37,541 nucleotides of DNA, taken from positions 1 to 37,541 of the forward strand of contig NZ_JARBHJ010000028.1 in the NCBI RefSeq assembly GCF_028864145.1, given 5' to 3'. The first letter of the stretch is position 1. Each line of letters starts with the position of its first letter. Below, one piece after another: positions 15,511 to 26,796 of the stretch. The position numbers and the translations under genes were made by a program. A model generated the notes under the pieces. The model had not been told where the DNA came from. It saw only the letters and a program-made list of their open reading frames with translations, and ran no database searches. This DNA comes from Actinotignum schaalii (GTDB taxonomy: Bacteria; Actinomycetota; Actinomycetes; Actinomycetales; Actinomycetaceae).

Positions 15511-16206
15511 CTAAAACAGTCGATCCTCCGGGTGGTCTATGCCACGCATATCGTCATAGTTCAAGATCATACAGTCAATACCACGGTCTTCGGCCAGCAC
15601 ACGAGCCTGGGGCTTAATTTCTTGGGCTGCGAAAATACCGCGCAGCGGGGTGAGAAGGGGGTCGCGGCGCAGCAAATCGAGGTAGCGGGTGAGCTGCTCA
15701 ACCCCGTCGATTTCGCCGCGGCGTTTAATTTCGACGGCGATATATCCCCCCTCGCCGTCGCGCACCATAAGATCCACCGGGCCGATAGCGGTGGGGTATT
15801 CCCGGCGCACCAACGTGGCCTGCGGGGCGATGCGCTCCACTTGTTCGGCGAGCAATTTTTGCAGATGCGCTTCCACACCGTCTTTGATAAGGCCGGGATC
15901 CTCCCCGAGATCCTGTTCGTAATCAGAAAAGACCTCATAGATCCGGATGACCAGGCGGTCATCGGTTTTCTTGTGCTCCACGTTCCAGATGGTGCGCACA
16001 CCCGCCTCGCGTTCGGCGGCACTCGGTTCTTCTTCGGTGAAGAGGGTCGGGCCCATCATCCAGTTGAGGGGCTTGTAGGAACCGGTATCTGCATGAACCA
16101 GCACCGAGCCGTCCGCCTTGACCATGAGGAGCCGGGTGGCTGGTTCGAGATGTGCGTCGAGACGTCCGGAATAATCCACCGAACAGGTAGCAAAAACAAC
16201 GCGCAT
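15511..16206 (-). CDS. nucS: Mismatch-specific endonuclease NucS (EndoMS)
   Basis: Endonuclease of the non-canonical mismatch repair pathway that replaces MutS/MutL in most actinobacteria; it cuts both strands at G-T, G-G and T-T mismatches. 231 residues, full length. The C-terminal nuclease domain shows GPVDLMVR (Asp145) and AVEIKRR (Glu159, Lys161), the PD-(D/E)XK active site. The N-terminal half is the DNA-binding/dimerisation domain. The protein ends in DHPEDRLF, resembling the beta-clamp-interacting tail of the family. Its ATG follows the DUF2550 stop codon without any gap. The position downstream of the ATP synthase operon is the standard actinobacterial location. Confidence 0.93.
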   Translation of the reverse strand: MRVVFATCSVDYSGRLDAHLEPATRLLMVKADGSVLVHADTGSYKPLNWMMGPTLFTEEEPSAAEREAGVRTIWNVEHKKTDDRLVIRIYEVFSDYEQDLGEDPGLIKDGVEAHLQKLLAEQVERIAPQATLVRREYPTAIGPVDLMVRDGEGGYIAVEIKRRGEIDGVEQLTRYLDLLRRDPLLTPLRGIFAAQEIKPQARVLAEDRGIDCMILNYDDMRGIDHPEDRLF

Positions 16207-16596
16207 CTAGAACAACACCCAATCTCCCCGGGGCGGGGCCGAATCCGCCCACGCCACCAGCGCGGTATGCGCTTGGCGGCTCATGGCCATATCAATTTCT
16301 GTATGAGCATCCCCCACGCGGGCGGTGGCGATATCGTCACGCATTTTAACCAGGTTAATGCTCAGGGAACGCCGGTCGAGGCGCAGCGCCGGGCGCCACG
16401 ATAAGGAGGCCACCCGGAACCATTCCAGCGCATCGGTGCGGAAAAACACCACTCCGGTATGCCAGCGGTGCTGCCGGCGTACTGCCGCCTGGGAGGACCC
16501 CCACTGGTTGAAGAGGTACCGCACCCGCGCCAGGAAGTAGATGAGGAGCGCGAGGAGAACCAGCACGACGATCAGTGCTACGCTTTGCCAGCTCAT
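16207..16596 (-). CDS. DUF2550 family membrane protein
   Basis: 129 residues from the internal ATG at 16596. One N-terminal membrane segment (SVALIVVLVLLALLIYFLAR) is followed by a ~100-residue cytoplasmic domain containing RWHTGVVFFRTDALEWFRVASLSWRP-type sequence (cited in part; Trp/Arg-rich). The frame is open further upstream, but those residues overlap atpC and lack family character; CGGAGAG precedes the chosen ATG by 5 bases. This is the DUF2550 protein that typically sits between atpC and nucS in actinobacteria. Its function is unknown. It follows atpC after 13 bases and abuts nucS, so it is part of the same transcript. Confidence 0.85.
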   Translation of the reverse strand: MSWQSVALIVVLVLLALLIYFLARVRYLFNQWGSSQAAVRRQHRWHTGVVFFRTDALEWFRVASLSWRPALRLDRRSLSINLVKMRDDIATARVGDAHTEIDMAMSRQAHTALVAWADSAPPRGDWVLF

Positions 16597-16609
16597 TCGC
16601 GCTCTCCGC

Positions 16610-16884
16610 CTACTGCCCGTTGACCGACTGCTCGCTGACCGAATCGGCCACCACAATAACCTGGTTCGCGGTCACCGTGAGGAAGCCGGAGCCGGACATT
16701 GTGAAGCTGCGATCGCGCCCGTCCGCGCAGCCGCGCACCTCGACGTTGCCTTCCGTGAGGAGAGCAACAAGCGGGGTGTGGTCCGTGAGGATACCCACCG
16801 AGCCTTCGGTGCCGGGCGCGGTCACCGATTCGGCATTCCCGCGCCACGCCAACTCCCGCTGGGAAACGATCTCAACGTCCAGCA

Positions 16885-16885
<1 letters not shown>
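16610..16885 (-). CDS. atpC: F1Fo ATP synthase epsilon subunit (short form)
   Basis: Central-stalk subunit coupling rotation of the c-ring to F1. 91 residues. The N-terminal beta-sandwich is complete (MLDVEIVSQRELAWRGNAES, then GSVGILTDHTPLVALLTEG and SGFLTVTANQVIVVAD). The protein stops right after it. The C-terminal helical hairpin found in ~130-residue epsilon subunits, which binds ATP or inserts into F1 to inhibit hydrolysis, is missing. Short epsilon subunits are known in several actinobacteria, so this is probably natural rather than a truncation. The ATG overlaps the atpD stop codon by one base (TAATG). Last ATP synthase gene of the operon. Confidence 0.92.
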
Positions 16886-19307
<2,422 letters not shown>

Positions 19308-19310
19308 CGA

Positions 19311-20936
19311 TTAACCCTTCGTCGGCCGCGCGAGAGTTTCACGGGCCTGCTCGGCCGGAACATCCTCTTCCCCACCCGCGGGCAGGTTTTCGGCAGTGCG
19401 GTAGGACTCCGTGAAGGCACTCACCGTGGCTTCCAGTTCGGCTTCGAGATCCTTATCCATCTCACCGGTCGAGGCAATGGTTTCCAGCACCGAGGAGTTG
19501 TGACGCACGTAATCGAGCATGCGGGCTTCCCAATCGTGCACCTTCTCCACCGGGACATCATCGAGATATCCCTTCGAGCCAGCCCACACCGAGACCACCT
19601 GTTCCTCAATGGGGTACGGGGTGTACTGCGGCTGCTTAAGCAGTTCCATGAGGCGCTCACCGCGGGTGAGCTGCTGGCGGGTGGCCGGATCAAGATCGGA
19701 AGCAAACATCGCGAAGGCCGCCTGGGAACGGTACTGCGCCAAGGTAATCTTCAGGGTACCGGCAACCTTCTTCATCGCCTTGATCTGCGCGTCGCCACCC
19801 ACGCGGGACACCGAAATACCCACGTCCACAGCGGGGCGCTGATTGGAGTTGAAGAGGTCGGATTGCAAGAAGATCTGACCGTCGGTAATGGAAATAACGT
19901 TGGTCGGAATATAGGCCGACACGTCGTTCGCCTTGGTTTCCACGATCGGAAGGCCGGTCATGGACCCCCCGCCCAGCTCATCGGAGAGCTTGGCGCAGCG
20001 TTCCAGCAGGCGCGAATGCAGGTAGAAAACGTCGCCCGGGTAGGCTTCACGCCCCGGCGGGCGGCGCAGCAACAGGGACACAGCCCGGTAGGCTTCGGCT
20101 TGCTTGGACAGATCGTCAAAGACGATGAGCACGTGCTTACCTTCGTACATCCAGTGCTGGCCGATGGCCGAACCGGTGTAGGGAGCCAGGTACTTGAAGC
20201 CCGCCGGATCAGATGCCGGGGAAGCCACGATGGTGGTGTACTCCAGCGCGCCGTAGCGGGCCAGGGTGCCGCGCACCGAAGCGATGGTGGAACCCTTCTG
20301 GCCGATGGCCACGTAAATGCAGCGCACCTGCTTGGAAGGATCCCCGGTTTCCCAGTTCTTACGCTGGTTAAGGATGGTATCAATCGCGAGGGCGGTTTTA
20401 CCTGTCTGGCGATCCCCAATAATGAGCTGGCGCTGCCCGCGCCCGATCGGGGTCATTGAGTCAATCGCCTTGATACCGGTTTCTAGCGGTTCGTGCACCG
20501 ACTTACGCATCATTACGCCGGGAGCCTGCAGCTCCAGGGCACGCCGGCCACTGAGATTCTCAATTTCGCCCAGGCCGTCAATCGGCTTGCCGAGCGGATC
20601 CACCGTGCGGCCGAGGTATCCGTCGCCCACCGGGACGGAGAGCACCTCACCGCTGCGGCGCACTTCCTGACCTTCTTCAATATTGGAGAAGTCGCCGAGA
20701 ACCACAACGCCGATTTCCCGCTCTTCCAAGTTCATCGCCAGTCCGCGGGTGCCATCCTCGAAAACGAGAAGTTCATTGGCCATCGCACCGGGCAGGCCGG
20801 CCACGCGGGCGATGCCGTCCGCCGTCATGGTGACGTGACCAACTTGCTCACTCTCGGACTGCTCCGGCGTGTAGCTACGCACGAAGTTATCGAGCACTGC
20901 CCGAATCTCTTCGGGCTGGATTGTCAGATCAGCCAT
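19311..20936 (-). CDS. atpA: F1Fo ATP synthase alpha subunit
   Basis: Non-catalytic nucleotide-binding subunit of F1, 541 residues. P-loop GDRQTGKT at 174-181, the segment [12 protein letters not shown], and the alpha/beta signature [14 protein letters not shown] with the arginine finger. The C-terminus carries a ~30-residue extension ([20 protein letters not shown]) as in other actinobacteria. ATG start with AAGGAA about 6 bases upstream; 9 bases separate it from atpH. A long open frame on the opposite strand here is a codon-bias shadow. Confidence 0.97.
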   Translation of the reverse strand: MADLTIQPEEIRAVLDNFVRSYTPEQSESEQVGHVTMTADGIARVAGLPGAMANELLVFEDGTRGLAMNLEEREIGVVVLGDFSNIEEGQEVRRSGEVLSVPVGDGYLGRTVDPLGKPIDGLGEIENLSGRRALELQAPGVMMRKSVHEPLETGIKAIDSMTPIGRGQRQLIIGDRQTGKTALAIDTILNQRKNWETGDPSKQVRCIYVAIGQKGSTIASVRGTLARYGALEYTTIVASPASDPAGFKYLAPYTGSAIGQHWMYEGKHVLIVFDDLSKQAEAYRAVSLLLRRPPGREAYPGDVFYLHSRLLERCAKLSDELGGGSMTGLPIVETKANDVSAYIPTNVISITDGQIFLQSDLFNSNQRPAVDVGISVSRVGGDAQIKAMKKVAGTLKITLAQYRSQAAFAMFASDLDPATRQQLTRGERLMELLKQPQYTPYPIEEQVVSVWAGSKGYLDDVPVEKVHDWEARMLDYVRHNSSVLETIASTGEMDKDLEAELEATVSAFTESYRTAENLPAGGEEDVPAEQARETLARPTKG

Positions 20937-20945
20937 TCTTTTTCC

Positions 20946-21785
20946 TTACCTGTTGCTCGCCGGTGCCGCCGGCATAGCCGCGACTTTATCGCGTACATCT
21001 TTAATTCTGGACTGCAGCGTCGCGTCAATAACATCCGAACCGTGCTGGATACGCATGCCGCCCACCACAGTCGGATCTACCGAGACGTGGATGGAAACTT
21101 CAGTTCCGTACATCGCGGTCAGGGCGCGCTGGAGACGTTCCTCTTGGCTCGGAGTGAGCGGCTGGGCTACCAGCACCGATACTCCGGATACATCACCCAA
21201 CTCAGCTGCCTGGGCCGCGTACTCCATGAGTGATGCGGCCAGGGTCATCTCCCGTACTCGCGCGAGGGTGCGGTGCGCGAGCACCCGAGTTTCCTCCCGA
21301 ATATTCGGAACCACGCGATCAAAGAGCGCGGCGCGTTCCTCCGCGGAGTATTCCTCGCGGGAGAGCGTGATGCGTAGAGCGGGAGTTTCTTTAAGGGTAC
21401 GCATGAGCTGGTAGAGCTCATCTTCGACGCCGGAGAGCACCCCGGCGCCACGCGCCCGCACCAGCACGGCGTGTGCGCCGAGGGTATCCACGGTCGTGAC
21501 GAGATCAGCGTCCTCCGTCCACGTCCGCCCCGCTACCGCGCGCAGCACCGTAAGAACCGGTGCGCTCACGTGGGCGGCGAAAATGGTAGCTGCCAGGCTT
21601 TCCCGTGCCGCCCCAGCCCGGGTGGTATCCGCGAGGGTTCCACGCAGGGAGGGAGAGGCATTGATGGCGTCTGCAGCGGCGAAAAGTTCGCGCGCCAAGT
21701 CAATTTCCCGGCCGGGATGTTCCTGAAGCAGCGCGTCCCACTCGGCGGTGACCGCGGCGGCGGATTGCTTACTCGTGGACCGCAT
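20946..21785 (-). CDS. atpH: F1Fo ATP synthase delta subunit
   Basis: Peripheral-stalk connector between the b subunits and the top of F1. 279 residues, longer than the ~180 of E. coli delta but normal for actinobacteria, which carry an extended N-terminal helical region. The conserved C-terminal OSCP/delta segment is visible: SVLVAQPLTPSQEERLQRAL, then VDPTVVGGMRIQHGSDVIDA. It is a separate gene from atpF, unlike the b-delta fusion of mycobacteria. Its ATG overlaps the atpF stop codon by one base (TAATG). Confidence 0.95.
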   Translation of the reverse strand: MRSTSKQSAAAVTAEWDALLQEHPGREIDLARELFAAADAINASPSLRGTLADTTRAGAARESLAATIFAAHVSAPVLTVLRAVAGRTWTEDADLVTTVDTLGAHAVLVRARGAGVLSGVEDELYQLMRTLKETPALRITLSREEYSAEERAALFDRVVPNIREETRVLAHRTLARVREMTLAASLMEYAAQAAELGDVSGVSVLVAQPLTPSQEERLQRALTAMYGTEVSIHVSVDPTVVGGMRIQHGSDVIDATLQSRIKDVRDKVAAMPAAPASNR

Positions 21786-22315
21786 TACGCCCCCGTTCGC
21801 GCCTGTTCCTCGAGATTATCGAGGAACGAATCGACAACGCCCTGATTTACACTCGGATCGAGGCGAATCTGCTCACCCACGATACGACCGGCCAGCTGCG
21901 AAGCCATGGTACCCAGATCCGCGCGGAGAATCCGCGCGGCGGCGTCGGTATCAGCCTTAATCTGAACCTGGGCCGCGGCGGAAATGCGCCGCGCTTCTTC
22001 ACCGGCTTCCCGGCGCGCACGCTCGATAATATCGGAGGCATTGGACTGTGCCTGGGCGCGGATATCCGCGGCTTCGCGCACCGCGGCATCCTTTTCGGAC
22101 TGGATAGTGGCACGTTCCTGAGCCACTTCCTCGCGGGCACGCTCGGCAGCGAGCAAACCTTCTTCGATTTTCTCCCGCCGCTCATCGAGCATCTTCGTCA
22201 ACGTAGGCCAGGCGAATTTATACACCGCGATGGCGACGATGAGAAAAGATACCGTGCCCCACAGCAGATCCGGGATGGCCGGAATAATAACACTGTGTTC
22301 TTCAGCGAGATACAT
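21785..22315 (-). CDS. atpF: F1Fo ATP synthase b subunit
   Basis: Peripheral-stalk subunit, 176 residues. A single N-terminal membrane segment (LLWGTVSFLIVAIAVYKFAW, followed by PTLTKMLDERREKIEEGL) leads into a long Ala/Glu/Arg-rich helix typical of the b dimer. The C-terminal LAGRIVGEQIRLDPSVNQ segment binds delta. GGAG inside the end of atpE serves as ribosome-binding site; the gap to atpE is 3 bases and the gene overlaps atpH by one base. Length and composition are normal. Confidence 0.95.
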   Translation of the reverse strand: MYLAEEHSVIIPAIPDLLWGTVSFLIVAIAVYKFAWPTLTKMLDERREKIEEGLLAAERAREEVAQERATIQSEKDAAVREAADIRAQAQSNASDIIERARREAGEEARRISAAAQVQIKADTDAAARILRADLGTMASQLAGRIVGEQIRLDPSVNQGVVDSFLDNLEEQARTGA

Positions 22316-22318
22316 TGC

Positions 22319-22561
<243 letters not shown>

Positions 22562-23380
22562 TTAGTGGGCGGAAATAGAAAGTTGGATATACGCGGCGGT
22601 GAGCAGGGCGAAGATATACGCCTGCAGGCACGCCACGAAAAGTTCAAAAACGGTGAAGAGGATACCGGCCACCAGGGTAACCGTACCCAGGCCAATGCCG
22701 AGACCCCCGCCCATGGAGAAGTAGAGCGCGTGAGTACCCAGGAAGCAAAGCACGAGCAACATGTGCCCGGAAAGCATATTGGCCAACAGACGAACCGTCA
22801 GTGTGACGGGCCGAATGATGAAAGTGGAGAGCAACTCAATGGGCGTCATGATGATGTAAATCGGCCAGGGCACCCCGGGCGGGAAGAGCTGTTCCTTGAA
22901 GAAGGTACCCGCCCCGCGTTCTTTCATACCCGCAATAATGAAAGCCACGTACGCCACCACGGCGTAAATGAGCGGCATACCAATAACCGACGTACCCGCG
23001 AGCTGCAAGCCCGGGATAACGCCGGTCAGGTTCATAAAGAGAGTACCGAGGAAAATGGTAGCGAGCAGGGGCTGGTACTTCCGTGCCTGCCCTTCAAGAA
23101 TTTCTTCACCGATCTGCACCCGCGAGAAGTCCAGCAAGGATTCCATCGCGGCCTGCGCGCGGCCCGGAATGAGCTTGGCGCGCTTGGCGTAGATAACGCA
23201 GAAAACCAGAAGAACTAAAGCCGCAAGAAGACGAATCACCATCACGCGATTCATCTCAAATGGCGTGCCGGCGAAGAAGATGGGGGCGGGGAAGAATTCC
23301 TCAACTCCCGGGGCGTGGAACCCGTCGTTCTCCATCGGCAGGCCGAGCATGCTCAGATTCGCGAACGAACCGACTGCCAT
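22562..23380 (-). CDS. atpB: F1Fo ATP synthase a subunit
   Basis: Membrane stator subunit providing the proton half-channels, 272 residues, five to six membrane helices. The essential arginine is Arg197 in TVRLLANMLSGHMLL, and the preceding MTPIELLSTFIIRPVTL and the C-terminal FELFVACLQAYIFALLT are classic. GAGAGGG upstream supports the ATG at 23380, although Met11 or Met16 could also be used. First structural gene of the ATP synthase operon, preceded by a 220-base gap with a good promoter candidate. Confidence 0.96.
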   Translation of the reverse strand: MAVGSFANLSMLGLPMENDGFHAPGVEEFFPAPIFFAGTPFEMNRVMVIRLLAALVLLVFCVIYAKRAKLIPGRAQAAMESLLDFSRVQIGEEILEGQARKYQPLLATIFLGTLFMNLTGVIPGLQLAGTSVIGMPLIYAVVAYVAFIIAGMKERGAGTFFKEQLFPPGVPWPIYIIMTPIELLSTFIIRPVTLTVRLLANMLSGHMLLVLCFLGTHALYFSMGGGLGIGLGTVTLVAGILFTVFELFVACLQAYIFALLTAAYIQLSISAH

Positions 23381-23444
23381 GCGCTCACCCTCTCCATCGA
23401 ATCTTTCCGCGGCGGGAACCCCGCCTGAACGGCACTGCTAACTT

Positions 23445-23472
23445 ATCTTAGCGTGGAAATCACAATTGTCAT
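23445..23472 (-). promoter_or_regulatory. Candidate promoter of the atpBEFHAGDC operon
   Basis: On the minus strand, a -35 ATGACA (23467-23472) is separated by 16 bases from a -10 TAAGAT (23445-23450). The start site would fall near 23438, giving a leader of about 55-60 bases before atpB. The -35 matches the consensus at five of six positions. It lies in the 220-base gap between the AtpI-like gene and atpB, where an operon promoter is expected. Confidence 0.55.
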
Positions 23473-23600
23473 CACCGCACGGCCTTGAACTTCGCCGCCG
23501 TGAACAGTGGTCTACGTTACTCTTGCCGCCTCTGCATGACTAGGACTTAGCGCCCTGGTCCCGAAGAGTACGCGCGGCGCAGTCCTACACAGAGCCAGGC

Positions 23601-24020
23601 TCACGGTGTGTCCGCGCGCAGATCAGCGCGCAGCACCACCCAAGATTGCATTGCGAGCGTGCAGATAATGAGCCCGGCAAGTGCCAGCGCCGCGGTTCCC
23701 ACCGGCGCGCTCGTGAGGGCTCGCACTGCCCCGAGTCCCCCGAAGACCACCGCGAGTTTGACCGCGTAGCCGCCCAGGGCCCACCCGGCCCCGCCGGGCA
23801 GGTAGCGCGCACTAGCCCAGGTGACCGCCTGGAGTATCAGCGCAATGAGGGCGGCCCAGCCCACGGCACAGGCATGCTCGCCCTGGCCGGCAAGCAGGCA
23901 CCCCGCCACCCCGATTATTCCGACGACGACGCAACCGAGTGTTGCGCTCAGCTGGGCACGGTGCAGCAATCGCCCGGCGCCTCCGCTCGGGGCAGCTCGC
24001 CACCCGAATTGGGCTCTCAT
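23601..24020 (-). CDS. AtpI-like membrane protein
   Basis: 139 residues from the internal ATG at 24020, with about four hydrophobic segments: LGCVVVGIIGVAGCLLAG, AALIALILQAVTWAS, LGGYAVKLAVVFGGLGAV and TAALALAGLIICTLAMQSWV. This organisation and its place just upstream of atpB match the poorly conserved AtpI-type proteins that assist c-ring assembly or ion supply. The frame is open upstream to 24245, but that part overlaps wecA and is not hydrophobic. AGGAGG sits 4 bases before the chosen ATG, which overlaps the wecA stop codon (ATGA). Function is assigned mainly by position. Confidence 0.75.
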   Translation of the reverse strand: MRAQFGWRAAPSGGAGRLLHRAQLSATLGCVVVGIIGVAGCLLAGQGEHACAVGWAALIALILQAVTWASARYLPGGAGWALGGYAVKLAVVFGGLGAVRALTSAPVGTAALALAGLIICTLAMQSWVVLRADLRADTP

Positions 24021-25201
24021 GATGCCTCCTCCGCTTCCCGCACCGGCCCCACTTCGGAAATGGGCGCATCTCCGGCATTCTCCTCCGGAATGCGCTCCCC
24101 GCATGCTGCCGAGCTGCGCCGTCGCCCGAACATGCCGAAAGTGACCACGCAACCGAGCACCACCCCGGCCGCTCCAATCAGGGCGACGTGCCGGGCGGGT
24201 AACACAATAAGCAAAATGCAGCTGAAAGAAAAAATGGCCGTCCACAAATAGAGGATGAGCACGGTGCCGGTATGCGAATGCCCCAGGCGCAGCAGGCGGT
24301 GGTGAAGGTGACCGGCGTCGGCGTGGAAAGGAGACTGCCCGCGGGCCAGGCGCCGGGTGACGGCCCAGATGAAATCAGAGAGCGGCAGCACCACCACGGC
24401 GAGGGCCAGCAGCAGCGGCAGATATGCCGGGAGCGCGTAGCCGAGAGAGGTCGATTGCGGGTCGATCTGCCCGGTGACCTGGATTGCGGAGGCGGCCAGC
24501 ACCATGCCGAGCATGAGCGCCCCCGAATCACCCATAAAGATACGGGCCGGATGGAAATTATGCGGCAGGATACCCGCGCACATCCCCACCGTGGCCGCCG
24601 CGGCCGCGCAGGCCACCGACGTGTAATCCCCCGGGGTGGCATTGCGGGTAAGAATATAGGAATAAATAAAGAAAGCCAGGGATGCAATGCCCACGATCCC
24701 GGCGGCCAGCCCGTCCAGACCGTCCATGAAGTTCACGGCATTCACCGTGATAACCACCATGAGGATGGTAAAGAAAATCGAAAGGCGAGTGGAGCCCACG
24801 GTCAGGCCCATAAAGGGCAGCGTGACGAATTGGACGCCCTGCCAGGCCATCACCCCGGCAGCCAGCACCTCGCCGGCCAGTTTCGTCATCCAATCCAGTT
24901 CCCAGATATCGTCGATGGCACCCACCAGACACATGAGCCCGGCGCCCAGCCAGATCGCCCAGGCTTGCGAGGCGGGCCCGAGCACCCGATGCAGGTAGGG
25001 GATCTGAGAGGCAATAGCGAAAGAAGCCGAAAATCCCAGGAACATGGCCACTCCGCCCAGCCGCGGGATAGGCACGGTGTGGATATCGCGTTCGCGCACC
25101 TGTGTCATGGCACCCACGCGTAGCGCCAGGCGCAGAATCGCGGGGACGAGGAAGTAGGTGATGGCGCAGCTGAGCACCATCATGAGCAGGTAAACGCGCA
25201 T
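24017..25201 (-). CDS. wecA: WecA/TagO-type undecaprenyl-phosphate sugar-1-phosphate transferase
   Basis: Polytopic membrane enzyme of the MraY/WecA (glycosyltransferase 4) family that transfers a HexNAc-1-phosphate from a UDP-sugar to a polyprenyl phosphate, starting synthesis of a cell-wall polymer. 394 residues, about 11 membrane helices. Catalytic motifs: AIDDIWELD (Asp97, Asp98), NAVNFMDGLDGLA (155-166), RIFMGDSGA and the C-terminal HADAGHLHHRLLRLGHSH, which is typical of WecA-like rather than MraY proteins. AAGGAGAGAGC precedes the ATG. It lies immediately upstream of the AtpI-like gene, as in mycobacteria. In actinobacteria the product usually initiates the arabinogalactan linker or a teichoic-acid-like polymer; which applies here is unknown. 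Confidence 0.9.
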   Translation of the reverse strand: MRVYLLMMVLSCAITYFLVPAILRLALRVGAMTQVRERDIHTVPIPRLGGVAMFLGFSASFAIASQIPYLHRVLGPASQAWAIWLGAGLMCLVGAIDDIWELDWMTKLAGEVLAAGVMAWQGVQFVTLPFMGLTVGSTRLSIFFTILMVVITVNAVNFMDGLDGLAAGIVGIASLAFFIYSYILTRNATPGDYTSVACAAAAATVGMCAGILPHNFHPARIFMGDSGALMLGMVLAASAIQVTGQIDPQSTSLGYALPAYLPLLLALAVVVLPLSDFIWAVTRRLARGQSPFHADAGHLHHRLLRLGHSHTGTVLILYLWTAIFSFSCILLIVLPARHVALIGAAGVVLGCVVTFGMFGRRRSSAACGERIPEENAGDAPISEVGPVREAEEAS

Positions 25202-25279
25202 GCTCTCTCCTTACCTTGACCGCTGCCGTTCAGTCTAGCCGGCCCAGCTCCTGCATCAGTGCGCCGCCGCCGAACCGCT

Positions 25280-25876
25280 TCAGCCCAAGGGCACCACCGC
25301 GGCAATATCCTCATCCGGAATAGCGCCGTGGCGCAGGATATGTGCCCGTTCCCCCGCGAAACTCACGATGGTGGACGGCACCCCGCCCGGTGCGGTGCCT
25401 CCGTCCAGGTATACCGCGACTTTCTCTCCCAGCTGCTCGCGGGCCTGCGCTGCGGTGCGGGCCGGGGCGTGCTCGGTGAGATTCGCGGAGGATACGGCCA
25501 GCGGACCGGTGCGGCGCAGCAGCTCCAGGGCGAGCGGGTGATCGGGCATGCGCAGCGCCACGGTGCCGTGGGTTTCGCCCAGATCCCAGCCGATGCTGTC
25601 ATTCGCGGGGAGGATGAGGGTAAGAGCCCCGGGCCAGTACGCCGCCGCGAGCGCGCGGGCGCCGGCCGGGATGCCGGAGGTCAAACGTGCGGCGTCGTCC
25701 ATCGACGCGACAAGAACCGGGGAGGGCTTATCGCGCCCGCGCCCCTTCGCGGTGAGGAGCCGGGTCACAGCCGCGCGCGAAAACGCATCGGCACCCAGCC
25801 CGTAGACGGTATCGGTGGGGAGAACCACGAGCTCGCCGCGCGCGAGGGCGGCTACCGCGGCATCACATGTGTCCAT
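25280..25876 (-). CDS. tsaC: L-threonylcarbamoyladenylate synthase (TsaC/Sua5)
   Basis: Makes threonylcarbamoyl-AMP from threonine, bicarbonate and ATP, the first step of the universal t6A37 modification of ANN-decoding tRNAs. 198 residues, the short form without the Sua5 C-terminal domain. Family motifs: ELVVLPTDTVYGLGADAF, KGRGRDKPSPVLV, YWPGALTLIL, VALRMPDHPLA and GPLAVSSANLT. The frame is open upstream to 26116, but GGAGG 7 bases before 25876 and the family N-terminus fix the start. Its first codons overlap the end of prmC by 14 bases, so translation is coupled. The other TsaB/D/E genes are not in the window. Confidence 0.92.
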   Translation of the reverse strand: MDTCDAAVAALARGELVVLPTDTVYGLGADAFSRAAVTRLLTAKGRGRDKPSPVLVASMDDAARLTSGIPAGARALAAAYWPGALTLILPANDSIGWDLGETHGTVALRMPDHPLALELLRRTGPLAVSSANLTEHAPARTAAQAREQLGEKVAVYLDGGTAPGGVPSTIVSFAGERAHILRHGAIPDEDIAAVVPLG

Positions 25877-26780
25877 ATTCTGCCTCCAAAAAACGTTCCC
25901 GCCCGGCCAGGTCCCGGCCGGTTGCCACCCGGGTAAAACCGACGCTGCGGGCATAATCGCGCAGGGGCGCGCTCTGCGTCTCCGCGTGTTCGAGAACGAG
26001 GATACCCCCGTCCCGCAATAGCTGCGCCGCGCGCGCGACAAAAAGCCTGGGCAGGTCCAGGCCGTCCGCTCCCCCGCCCCACAGGGCGCGCGCCGGATCG
26101 GCCCGTACTTCTGCACTAACGGGCGTATCGGGTGGAATATAGGGAGGATTAGCGACGACGACGCTCACCGCGTGGTCCAGTTCCGGGAGCGGCTCAGCTA
26201 CATCGTGGTGTAGGAAAGTGACGGGTGACCCGTAGCGGGCATTATTGGTGGCAGCTAGTTGCAGGGCCCGGGGATCTGTGTCGACGCCGATCACCCGGGC
26301 GGCGGGGACTTCAGTCGCAATACTCAGGGCAATGGCTCCGCTGCCGGTGCCCAAATCGAGGACGAGGGGGCCGGCCTGCTGCGCGGCGGCGCGGGAGCGC
26401 GCCGCCGCTGCGCCGTCGTTCTTGAGAGATGCGGCGTTACTGCGGCTCTGCGCGGCCACGCACGCACGCACGTGCTCAATGGCACGTTCGGCGACGATCT
26501 CAGTTTCCGGGCGCACAATCAGCGCATCGGGCGTGGAAACCAGCTCGAGGTAGCGAAAATACATCCGCCCGGTAATATGCTGCAGCGGCTCGCGCGTGGC
26601 GCGGCGGGCCAGGTAGCTTGCAAAAAGCTCACACTGGGCGGGAGATGGGGTATCGCGCGGATGGGGGCGCCTGCCCGCCACCGCTTCGGCCAACCAGCGG
26701 GCATCGGCGGCCGGCGAATCCACCCCGGCCGCGGTGAGCTGCGCGGTGGCACCTGCCAGCAATTCCGCCCAGGTGGTCAT
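25863..26780 (-). CDS. prmC: Release factor glutamine methyltransferase
   Basis: S-adenosylmethionine-dependent enzyme that methylates the glutamine of the GGQ motif in release factors RF1 and RF2. 305 residues. The N-terminal helical domain is followed by the SAM-binding motif VLDLGTGSGAIALSIA (from 140) and the substrate-glutamine motif VVANPPYIP. Residues ~110-137 form an Ala/Arg/Ser-rich linker (SLKNDGAAAARSRAA) between the domains that appears expanded, and its coding DNA shares a 16-17-base stretch with the nagA linker. It lies directly downstream of its substrate gene prfA (16-base gap); the ribosome-binding site is weak, so coupling to prfA translation is likely. Confidence 0.93.
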   Translation of the reverse strand: MTTWAELLAGATAQLTAAGVDSPAADARWLAEAVAGRRPHPRDTPSPAQCELFASYLARRATREPLQHITGRMYFRYLELVSTPDALIVRPETEIVAERAIEHVRACVAAQSRSNAASLKNDGAAAARSRAAAQQAGPLVLDLGTGSGAIALSIATEVPAARVIGVDTDPRALQLAATNNARYGSPVTFLHHDVAEPLPELDHAVSVVVANPPYIPPDTPVSAEVRADPARALWGGGADGLDLPRLFVARAAQLLRDGGILVLEHAETQSAPLRDYARSVGFTRVATGRDLAGRERFLEAEYGHM

Positions 26781-26796
26781 AGAGCTCGGCTACTCT

